Assembly (NCBI GenBank): GCA_963588595.1
Contig: CAVAIA010000019.1
Location: 3,626 to 67,625, forward strand
Source: Phoenicibacter sp963588595
Lineage (GTDB): Bacteria > Actinomycetota > Coriobacteriia > Coriobacteriales > Eggerthellaceae
Direction: 5' to 3'
Length of the DNA: 64,000 nucleotides
A model generated the notes under the pieces. The model saw only the letters and a program-made list of their open reading frames with translations, had not been told where the DNA came from and made no database searches. The position numbers and the translations under genes are program-made. Each line of letters begins with the position of its first letter. The first letter of the stretch is position 1. Shown here in pieces: positions 54,704 to 61,805 of this stretch.

Positions 54704-56011
54704 ATGGCTAAATATAAAATTGTTCATTACTTAAATCAATTTTTCGCTGGAATCGGCGGAGAAGACACAGCTGACTACAAACCGGATGTCCAAGAGAAGG
54801 TTATAGGACCTGGAATGGCACTAAAAGCTGGTCTTGGTGACGATTATGAAATTGTTGCAACTGTTATCTGCGGCGACAACTTCTTTGGCGAGAACCTCGA
54901 TGATGCGACCGACACAATCGTTGACATGGTCAAAAAATATGACCCAGACGTTTTTGTTGCTGGTCCTGCTTTTAACGCTGGACGTTATGGCGTTGCATGC
55001 GGAACAATTTGTAAGGCAGTAGAAGAGCGTCTTGGAGTTCCTGTGCTTTCAGGAATGTATACTGAAAACCCTGGTGCTGACATGTTTAAGCAAGATGTCA
55101 TCTTAGTTGAGACTGGTGACAGTGCCGCCACTATGAGAAAATGCGTTCCTAACATTGTCAACCTCATCAAGAAAATGGCAACTGGCGAGGAGATCCTAGG
55201 ACCAGAGGAAGAAGGATATCTAGAGCGCGGAATCCGCATGAACTATTTCGCGGAAGAGCGAGGGTCAGAGCGTGGCATTCAAATGCTAGTCAAGAAAATG
55301 GCTGGTGAGCCATTTAAGACTGATCTTCCAATGCCTAAATTCGACAGAGTTGAGCCAGGTCCTGCTATAACAGACATGGCTAATGCAACTGTTGCAATAG
55401 TCACATCTGGCGGAATTGTTCCTCTAGATAATCCTGACCACATCGAGTCTTCGAACGCAACTAAGTTCGGATGGTATTCAATTGAGGGCATGGATCGCAT
55501 GAGCAAAGACGACTACATGACCATCCATGGTGGCTATGACAGGCAATTTGTCTTGGAGGATCCAAATCTTGTTATTCCTCTTGACACTCTTCGTCAAATG
55601 GAAAAAGATGGCAGAATTGGAAAAATTTATCCAATGTTTGCGTCCACAACAGGAACTGGAACTGCAACAAATTCTGCTGCAAAATTCGGAACTGACATCG
55701 GTGCAAAACTAAAAGAAGACGGTGTTGATGCTGTAATTCTAACCTCCACTTGAGGCACTTGCACTCGTTGCGGTGCAACGATGGTAAAAGGAATTGAAGC
55801 ATATGGAATTCCAGTGGTTCATGTTTGCACAGTCGTTCCAATTTCAAAGACAATTGGCGCAAACAGAATCGTCCCTGCTATTGGCATCCCTTATCCACTA
55901 GGTGATCCAACAGAAGGCGAAGAAGAGTCAAGAAAGATTCGTGATTCACTTGTCGAGCGTACTTTGCAAGCGCTAGAGACACCGATTACGGAACAAACTG
56001 TGTTTGAATAG
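54704..56011 (+). CDS. grdB: Glycine/sarcosine/betaine reductase component B, GrdB-type selenoprotein
   Basis: 435 residues including selenocysteine 350, encoded by the UGA at 55751-55753. The context ILTST-U-GTCTRCGATMVKG is the U-x2-C-x2-C active site of GrdB, GrdF and GrdH. Reading through gives the full family length to the TAG at 56009-56011, and family-like sequence continues past the UGA (PVVHVCTVVPISKTIGANR). The ATG at 54704 follows an AAAGGAGG site; earlier in-frame ATGs lie inside grdE. The Sec residue attacks the substrate bound on the GrdE pyruvoyl group and passes the carbon unit to GrdA. Automatic annotation would split it in two. Confidence 0.93.
55754..55781 (+). promoter_or_regulatory. 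Bacterial SECIS element of the grdB-type gene
   Basis: Directly 3' of the UGA, bases 55765-55771 and 55775-55781 form a perfect 7-bp stem closing a GGU loop, starting 12 bases after the UGA. An apical GGU at this distance is the feature SelB recognises in the E. coli fdhF SECIS. The stem is within coding sequence. selA, selB, selC and selD must lie outside the window. Confidence 0.75.
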
Positions 56012-56051
56012 TTTGTTCAAATTATAAGGAGGGACAAAAAAGAGGGTTAGA

Positions 56052-56082
56052 GGAGGATAGAAAATAAATGAGCCTATCCTCC
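56052..56082 (+). terminator. Hairpin between the grdB-type and ykvI-like genes
   Basis: Perfect 9-bp stem GGAGGATAG (56052-56060) with CTATCCTCC (56074-56082), 13-base loop. It is followed by an A-rich rather than U-rich stretch, so it may be an RNA-stability or partial-termination element rather than a strong terminator. Confidence 0.45.
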
Positions 56083-56126
56083 CCTAAATAAAAAATTATC
56101 AAACGATTAAACTTGAGGGGTTTATC

Positions 56127-57278
56127 ATGGATAACAATAAAATGAAAATCGGAGCCGTTATTGGCTTCACTGGCGCCATGATTGCATTCTACATCGGCGC
56201 TGGATTTGCAACATTTCAAGAAGTGTTGCAATATGAGGCATCCTATGGCAACTTAATGATCGTAGTTGTCATTACTCTAGCTATCATCTATCTCTACACA
56301 AACTTTTCTTTTGCAACGGTCGGATCAAGGCTAAAGCTAGAACGAGGTGGAGAGATATATGACCACTATTGCGGCAAATATATCGGTAAATTTTTCGATT
56401 GGTTTTGCGCTCTTTATTGCTACATTTGCTTTTTCGTTATGTGCGGTGGAGCAAACTCAACAATCGTTGAACTTTTCGGTTATTTTGGAATAACTGTACC
56501 AAATGGGCTTGGCGCTGTCATAATCACCGTTGCCGCAATCGCAACAGTTATATTTGGTCTTGACGGAATCGTCAATGCTCTTGGAAAACTTGGACCTATC
56601 ATCGTCATTTTGATTCTAGTTACCGCAATCGTCACATGCGCGACTTCAATCGGCGGTTATGCACAAGGTCTCCAAGACATGGAGAGAATGGTTGCGGATG
56701 GAACAGTTGCGAAAGTTGGCGATAATCCAATATTTGCAGCACTTTCCTACTCAGGATTTGTAATTATGTGGTTTGCAGCATTTATGGCAGAACTTGGTGC
56801 AAAGAACAAGCTAAAGGAGGTCAATGCAGGTGTTGTTGCTTCAATCATTTGCATAGCCGCTGCTGCAATTTTATGTTCAATTGCTCTTATTTGCACAGCA
56901 AGTCAATCATGCGTTAAGGACATTCCTGCTCTTTGGATGGCAATGAACATTAGTCCAATCTTTGGTTCAATTTATGCGATCATCGTCTTTTGCGGAATCT
57001 ACACAACATCTGTTCCTCTACTTTGGACAGGCGTTACAAAGATTGCCCCAGAAGGAACACCGAGGTATAAGATTGTCGTTATCATAGGTGCTATTGCAGG
57101 ATGCTTAATCGCATGCTTTGTTCCTTATCAAGGACTTGTTAACTTCATCTATGGAACGCTAGGCTATGTCGGGTTTATCCTCGTTTTCTTCATGGTCATC
57201 TACGACATCAGAACGAAAATGGGCAAAAACCCAATTAAACCAGGCAATCTCCCATTTGTAGGCGAAAAGACAGAATAA
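56127..57278 (+). CDS. YkvI-like APC-superfamily membrane transporter
   Basis: 383 residues with about 10 membrane helices. The first helix carries IGAGFATFQEVLQYEASYG, close to the GAGFATGQE-type signature of the YkvI family. The substrate of this family is not established. Lying 115 bp behind the grdB-type gene, it is a candidate importer for the amine or amino acid the reductase uses (inference). A GAGGGG-type site precedes the ATG at close range. Confidence 0.75.
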   Translation: MDNNKMKIGAVIGFTGAMIAFYIGAGFATFQEVLQYEASYGNLMIVVVITLAIIYLYTNFSFATVGSRLKLERGGEIYDHYCGKYIGKFFDWFCALYCYICFFVMCGGANSTIVELFGYFGITVPNGLGAVIITVAAIATVIFGLDGIVNALGKLGPIIVILILVTAIVTCATSIGGYAQGLQDMERMVADGTVAKVGDNPIFAALSYSGFVIMWFAAFMAELGAKNKLKEVNAGVVASIICIAAAAILCSIALICTASQSCVKDIPALWMAMNISPIFGSIYAIIVFCGIYTTSVPLLWTGVTKIAPEGTPRYKIVVIIGAIAGCLIACFVPYQGLVNFIYGTLGYVGFILVFFMVIYDIRTKMGKNPIKPGNLPFVGEKTE

Positions 57279-57600
57279 CAGAACAGCCTCGAATGCCCAA
57301 AGGGGCAAAATGGGATTTGCAATATGGTAGAGGAAACAAATGTTCTACCTCCTCTACCACCCCTCCTTAGTAAAAGGGGCGAGTTGGCAACTTAAATTTA
57401 TGCCCTCGCTCCTTTTTTAGTTTATAAACTTCAAAGAATAGCAATTAGGTTCTTCAATAAACGAAATAATAGCAGGTGAGCGAATTACAATATTTGAGCA
57501 CGTTCAAAGAATAAAAAAGTATTTATAATAAATTTGTCTTTAAGCGAGGGGTTGCAAATAGACATTATAAAGTTAAGAGTGATTAGTAAGGAGACTAATT
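57279..57600 (+). other. 322-bp gap between the two transporter genes
   Basis: It contains an 8-bp hairpin (57326-57333 with 57351-57358, GGTAGAGG/CCTCTACC), then a strong terminator (57372-57418), then about 180 bp of AT-rich DNA that must hold the promoter of the antiporter gene. No gene fits. Confidence 0.6.
57372..57418 (+). terminator. Rho-independent terminator after the ykvI-like gene
   Basis: A 12-bp stem (57372-57383 with 57405-57416, one G-U wobble) whose base includes A4/T4 runs, with the 3' arm running into TTTTTT. It should end the grdE-grdB-ykvI transcript and separates it from the antiporter gene. Confidence 0.75.
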
Positions 57601-58983
57601 ATGGACATTGGAGCAACGCTTCCGATTTATAGCATCATACCATTTGTTGGTATGTTGCTATCAATCGCGATTTTCCCACTAGTAAAAGCCGAATGGTGGG
57701 AAAAACATCAACTAGCTGTAGCAATTTTTTGGTCACTCGTTTTTCTAATTCCTTTCACAATTGGATATGGCATCGAGGAGACTGGATTGCAACTTGTGGA
57801 GAGCATCGTTGTCGACTTTATCCCATTCATCGTTTTATTGTTTGGGCTGTTTGTCGTAAGCGGAGGAATCCACATCGGCGGAACAATAGCAGGCACAACG
57901 AAAAACAACGTTGTTATGCTTGCGATCGGCACATTTTTGGCAAGCTGGATTGGGACAACTGGAGCAGCAATGCTTCTTATCCGTCCAGTTATTCGCGCTA
58001 ATAAATGGAGAAAAAATAAGAAACATATCATAATTTTCTTCATTTTCTTAATTGCAAACATTGGAGGTTGCATGACTCCTCTTGGTGACCCTCCTCTATT
58101 CTTGGGCTTTTTAAGAGGCGTTCCATTCTTTTGGACTCTAGAGCACATTTGGCCAATTTTGCTCTTGAATGCAGTTTTGCTTCTTTCAATTTTTGCGGCA
58201 ATTGATATGCATTTCTACAAAAAAGAGCCAAAAGAAAACTTAGATGAGCTTGCATTGATGCAAAGCGCAGACAACAAAGTCCCGCTAAAAATTGAAGGCT
58301 CAATCAACATCTTGTTCTTAGCTCTAATAATTCTTGCAGTTATTTTAAATGGAACGATTCCATCTATGCCTATTTTCCAAGATGCAAATGGAGAAGTGGT
58401 TGGTATCACACTCATGGGCGAAGTTCACCTAGGAATTCAATACTTTGTGCAAATCGCAATTATATTGATTGCAGCAGCTCTATCTTGGAAGTTCACTCCA
58501 AAAGAAACTCGCATGGAGAAAAACGAGTTCAATTGGGGAGCGATTCAAGAAGTTGCAAAACTCTTCATCGGCATCTTCATCACTATGATCCCAGCGCTAG
58601 CGATTCTTCGTGTAAATGGCGGAAGTTTAGGAATAGACTCACCACTGAAGTTCTTCTGGTGCACAGGTGCACTTTCAGGATTTTTAGACAACTCCCCTAC
58701 CTACGTTGTCTTCTTAACAACAGCAGGCGCATTAGGGGCAAGCGGCGCTGGCACGATTGCAACGACCGCAGGAGCTGTCACAGAGCAAATTTTACTTGCA
58801 ATCAGCGCAGGTGCTGTTTTCATGGGTGCTTTGACTTACATAGGAAATGCGCCTAACTTTATGGTTAAGAACATGGCTGAGGAGGCAAAAATTAAGATGC
58901 CTTCATTCTTTGGGTATATGGGATGGTCGTTTGGAATCTTAATTCCAGTCTTCTTAATCGACACGATTGTGTTCTTCCTGTAA
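57601..58983 (+). CDS. NhaD-like Na+/H+ antiporter (ion transporter superfamily)
   Basis: 460 residues with about 11-12 membrane helices. Family-typical stretches are GGIHIGGTIAGTTKNN, IGGCMTPLGDPPLFLGFLRG, SGFLDNSPTYVVFLTTAGAL and TYIGNAPNFMVKNMAEEA. It exchanges Na+ for H+ across the membrane. Behind a reductase cluster and its transporter, it could return Na+ brought in by Na+-coupled uptake (inference). It has its own ribosome binding site (AAGGAG) and promoter region. Confidence 0.88.
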   Translation: MDIGATLPIYSIIPFVGMLLSIAIFPLVKAEWWEKHQLAVAIFWSLVFLIPFTIGYGIEETGLQLVESIVVDFIPFIVLLFGLFVVSGGIHIGGTIAGTTKNNVVMLAIGTFLASWIGTTGAAMLLIRPVIRANKWRKNKKHIIIFFIFLIANIGGCMTPLGDPPLFLGFLRGVPFFWTLEHIWPILLLNAVLLLSIFAAIDMHFYKKEPKENLDELALMQSADNKVPLKIEGSINILFLALIILAVILNGTIPSMPIFQDANGEVVGITLMGEVHLGIQYFVQIAIILIAAALSWKFTPKETRMEKNEFNWGAIQEVAKLFIGIFITMIPALAILRVNGGSLGIDSPLKFFWCTGALSGFLDNSPTYVVFLTTAGALGASGAGTIATTAGAVTEQILLAISAGAVFMGALTYIGNAPNFMVKNMAEEAKIKMPSFFGYMGWSFGILIPVFLIDTIVFFL

Positions 58984-59006
58984 CTTAATTATTACAAGGT
59001 TAGTTT

Positions 59007-59050
59007 TTTAGTCTGGCACTTTTCAAGTTTTGAATTTGTGCCAGACTAAA
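59007..59050. other. Long perfect hairpin between convergent genes
   Basis: Arms 59007-59019 and 59038-59050 are complementary over 13 bp with an 18-base loop. It covers the kinase stop codon. Neither strand has a proper U-run after the stem, but the place between convergent genes suggests a bidirectional transcription barrier. Confidence 0.5.
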
Positions 59051-60221
59051 GGAAATTTACTACAATCGCTGAAATCGTCATAATAAATAGCGCGATCAAC
59101 GACAAAGCAAATAGCGTTTTCGAATTAATTTTTTTAAAGAATGCAAATTTTTCCTTTAATCTACTTTTTTCTAGAGCAACAAAACTAAAAATCGTAAATG
59201 GGATCGCTACAATCCCTATGTATCCAACCGTCCTATAAGCAAAAGAGCGAGACGCCATCTCATCGTTCGGTTGCAAAAAAGCGCCGAAAACGCCAACTGT
59301 CATTAAAAGCCAAAACGCGACTATAAGCACATTCCACAAGGTTCCAAATTTCCTTTTTACTTTACCTAAGGAGTCCCTAAACGAAACATCTTTCGTATTT
59401 TTCAAATAGTTAACAGCGCTCCAAAGTTCTCCAACAGATTGATAGCGATCCTTAGGATCAAAAGATGTTGACCTCAATAAAACATCTTTAAACTCAAGAG
59501 GAATTTTTGAATCTAAAGATGCATTATCTCTGAGTGGGACTTTTGATAGTTCCTTCGTCAACATGAAATAAAGCACCATTCCTAAAGAATAAATATCACT
59601 TTCCACGCAAGTCTCTTCATACCCATATTGTTCTGGCGGCGCGAAGAATGGCGTGCCGAACTGGGTGGTGTCTGGTGTTAAATCACCTTTTTTAAAACGA
59701 GCGATGCTAAGGTCAATAATAAAAACTTCTTCATCAGCGACAATTATGTTTGTTGGCTTTAAGTCACGATGAATCAAAGGTCTTGAGAAAGTGGTGTGTA
59801 AATCATCAACAGCGACACAAATTTTTAAGAAAAGTTGTTTAATTTGCTCTTCCGAAAGACAATTATCTTTTACATGACGCTCTAAAGTCTCGCCATCGAT
59901 ATATTCTAAAATGACAACTCTGTTGCAAGCGTATTCTAAATACTCGATAATCTTAGGACAATGTTTTAGAAATACACCTTCTTGCTGTTCTTGCCAAATC
60001 TTCTTGTAAGCCTGGCCTTGCTTTGAGTTATAAGAAAACTCTTTTCTAATAAAAGGTCCGATAATGTTTCCTTCTTCATCTTTCTTCGCAACCTTTTGCG
60101 TTGATTCGCAATCTGTGTGCTTAAGCTCTTCTAAAACAATCCACTCTTGATCAGCATCAAAAGAATGCAATTGGGCGTCTAGTGAGGAACTATCAGAAAT
60201 GCTGGCCATCTTAAGCGTCAC
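59046..60221 (-). CDS. Membrane-anchored serine/threonine protein kinase
   Basis: 391 residues from a GTG (or 387 from the ATG at 60209). The kinase domain (~30-285) has the catalytic IHRDLKPTNII and TPFFAPPEQYGY; the Mg motif is DLS rather than DFG. The glycine-rich loop is poor, but EYIDGETLE and SDIYSLGMVLYFML are typical of Hanks kinases. Three hydrophobic segments (~300-320, 332-350, 368-390) anchor the C terminus, with no PASTA domains. It overlaps the upstream HTH gene by 11 bases, so the pair is co-translated. Confidence 0.88.
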   Translation of the reverse strand: MTLKMASISDSSSLDAQLHSFDADQEWIVLEELKHTDCESTQKVAKKDEEGNIIGPFIRKEFSYNSKQGQAYKKIWQEQQEGVFLKHCPKIIEYLEYACNRVVILEYIDGETLERHVKDNCLSEEQIKQLFLKICVAVDDLHTTFSRPLIHRDLKPTNIIVADEEVFIIDLSIARFKKGDLTPDTTQFGTPFFAPPEQYGYEETCVESDIYSLGMVLYFMLTKELSKVPLRDNASLDSKIPLEFKDVLLRSTSFDPKDRYQSVGELWSAVNYLKNTKDVSFRDSLGKVKRKFGTLWNVLIVAFWLLMTVGVFGAFLQPNDEMASRSFAYRTVGYIGIVAIPFTIFSFVALEKSRLKEKFAFFKKINSKTLFALSLIALFIMTISAIVVNFL

Positions 60222-60633
60222 CGAGCAAATCTTGACCGAACCTATGCAACTCTACATTAGTTTCGACAATTGATAAACAATGCAAAATTGCATAAATCAA
60301 AATAACATCGCGCTTGCATTTTGAATAGAGCTCAGAGTTATTTGAAATCTTGAGCAATCTATTAACTTCATCAAGATTGCACTTTATAGTCAAAGCCAAC
60401 ATTAAAATTAAATCTCGCGAGGGTGAAGTTTTGCGACCTGTGAAAATTTCATATCCATACGTGTAATTTATCCCAGACTCTTTTATAACATCGGAACTCT
60501 TCAATCCCCTATCTTCGATCAAAATGTCGAGATAATCCTTTAGGGAATACATATTCACATGATTCGTTGCAAAAAAATTGTCAAGAGAAGAAGTCTCGAT
60601 AATTTCATTTAACAACTCATTTGTTAGAGGCAC
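60211..60633 (-). CDS. HTH (XRE-like) protein paired with the kinase
   Basis: 140 residues from the GTG at 60633, which has AAGGGA 6 bases upstream. The frame stays open further upstream, but that part is a transcription terminator. A helix-turn-helix-like region spans ~30-90 (LIEDRGLKSSDVIKESGINY, then GYEIFTGRKTSPSRDLILML), resembling XRE family members. It is probably the kinase's substrate or partner regulator, because the genes overlap. No targets are evident. Confidence 0.65.
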   Translation of the reverse strand: MPLTNELLNEIIETSSLDNFFATNHVNMYSLKDYLDILIEDRGLKSSDVIKESGINYTYGYEIFTGRKTSPSRDLILMLALTIKCNLDEVNRLLKISNNSELYSKCKRDVILIYAILHCLSIVETNVELHRFGQDLLGDA

Positions 60634-60680
60634 GATGCTTCCCTTCTTATAACAAATATTACTCCCAATCACTTTCATTT

Positions 60681-60724
60681 TAGCAAAAGAAAACCCCTCC
60701 ATTTTCGATGACAAAGGAGGGGTT
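60681..60724 (-). terminator. Rho-independent terminator after the FxLYD-like gene
   Basis: On the minus strand AACCCCTCC pairs with GGAGGGGTT (60716-60724 with 60692-60700, 9 bp) and is followed by TTCTTTT. It lies 25 bp past the FxLYD gene stop and before the HTH gene start, so the HTH-kinase pair depends on read-through or a promoter nearby. Confidence 0.75.
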
Positions 60725-60748
60725 AGCATGTCCTTTCACGGATTTAAA

Positions 60749-61222
60749 TTAAAAGCCGGTCACCTCAGACAGCTCAAAAGAAGCGACTTTATCGGGAGAG
60801 ACTGACCCAAGTGCAGAGAATTTCCAAACGCCTCCAGCTGCCAAGTCATTAGTGTTTGCCAAAGCTGTTCCAACTTGAGCTCCATCAGCATCCTTCAAAA
60901 TGTAAGTCACTTGAACATAAGATACTTTTTTGTCAGTATTGTTAGTGAGCTTGCCTGTAACTGAGTAAGAAAACATATTAGAAGTGTCTGCAGCCTCTTC
61001 GCTGACGGTATACTTCTCCTTCGCTTGCTCTGTCTTGTTAGAGCTCGAGCTATCCGTGCTTGAACTTCCCGAAGATGTTGACCCTGAATTCCCAGATCCG
61101 CCACTCATTGCTCCACCAATAATTGCAATCACTGCAATAACAGCTATAACTATCAAAATAGTCTTCTTCTTAGATTTTTTCTGCACCTGCCCACCACTAG
61201 GATTTAAATTTTCGTCTGCCAT
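60749..61222 (-). CDS. FxLYD-like membrane-anchored protein
   Basis: 157 residues from the ATG at 61222 (GGAAAAGG site). A basic N terminus (KKSKKKT) and one membrane helix (~20-40) are followed by a Gly/Ser-rich linker (~40-65) and a beta domain (~75-157) with SYSVTGKLTNNTDKKVSYVQ and YILKDADGAQVG, the FxLYD pattern. It is probably exported and anchored with the beta domain outside. Its role is unknown. It precedes the HTH-kinase pair on the same strand, separated by a terminator. Confidence 0.7.
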   Translation of the reverse strand: MADENLNPSGGQVQKKSKKKTILIVIAVIAVIAIIGGAMSGGSGNSGSTSSGSSSTDSSSSNKTEQAKEKYTVSEEAADTSNMFSYSVTGKLTNNTDKKVSYVQVTYILKDADGAQVGTALANTNDLAAGGVWKFSALGSVSPDKVASFELSEVTGF

Positions 61223-61453
61223 CGCCTTTTCCTTTCTCATAGTTGTCCTTTGATGACAAAACTTATATTAGAGCAACTGCAAGATCGAATTCTTAGCTGC
61301 CAGCTAAGGTCTCAAAGATCTTGTTTGATGTTGTGAATTTTGCAAAATATGGAATTTAGTAGGTAAACATAGGAAAAATTTTGTAAACGACAAAGGACGA
61401 TATTGTGGAATAGGGAATTTGTTTCATTTGCCCTTTTAAAGTACCCTTAAAAC

Positions 61454-61482
61454 TTGATATGAACTTCTTTCAATTGTATAAT
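61454..61482 (+). promoter_or_regulatory. Promoter of the VbhA-like antitoxin gene
   Basis: TTGATA (61454-61459) and a perfect TATAAT (61477-61482) are separated by exactly 17 bases, 25 bp before the ATG. An AAAGGAG site follows. Confidence 0.7.
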
Positions 61483-61507
61483 TATGATAATTAAAGGAGT
61501 AACGAAT

Positions 61508-61657
61508 ATGGATCGAGAACGAGCAATTAAAGAGGCAATCCACTCTGGTGAAATGGAAGGTGCCTATGTTTCTGCTGAATTTAAAAAGGATGCAGATGCC
61601 TACATTAAATATGAAATTTCAATTGATGATTTAATGAATCGGACTCAAAAAAGATGA
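61508..61657 (+). CDS. VbhA-like Fic antitoxin
   Basis: 49 residues. The helix IKEAIHSGEMEGAYVS contains the class I Fic-inhibition motif (S/T)xxxE(G/N) as S13-G-E-M-E17-G18, followed by a second helix (DAYIKYEISIDDLMNRT) as in VbhA. Such antitoxins insert a Glu into the ATP site of a Fic AMP-transferase and block it. The toxin gene normally overlaps or follows immediately. Here the overlapping ATG at 61654 opens only 16 codons, and no Fic motif (HPFxxGNG) is visible downstream. It is well expressed in prospect, with a good promoter and ribosome binding site. Confidence 0.7.
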   Translation: MDRERAIKEAIHSGEMEGAYVSAEFKKDADAYIKYEISIDDLMNRTQKR

Positions 61658-61805
61658 TCAAACAAAGACCTGCGGGGAACTTATTAAAGCTTGATGAGCA
61701 ATAAAATGAGTGGCGGATAACGTGAAATACTCACCTTTCGGGCACTCGCTGACACTTATTTTACTTCAGATATGTGAGATTTAAATAGCTAAGCAGGGCT
61801 ACGGC

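Noticed and set aside
55751..55753. UGA as the natural end of a 349-residue protein (or a pseudogene)
   Set aside because: Family-like sequence continues in frame for 85 codons, the Sec motif U-x2-C-x2-C is intact, and a SECIS-like hairpin follows.
55781..56011. A separate 76-residue gene starting at the ATG at 55781
   Set aside because: It is the C-terminal part of the selenoprotein, in the same frame as the upstream part.
59007..59050. Classical rho-independent terminator
   Set aside because: The stem is strong but no U-run follows on either strand, so it is listed as a hairpin only.
60634..60729. N-terminal extension of the HTH protein to 60729
   Set aside because: The region is a rho-independent terminator, and a better GTG start with a ribosome binding site lies at 60633.
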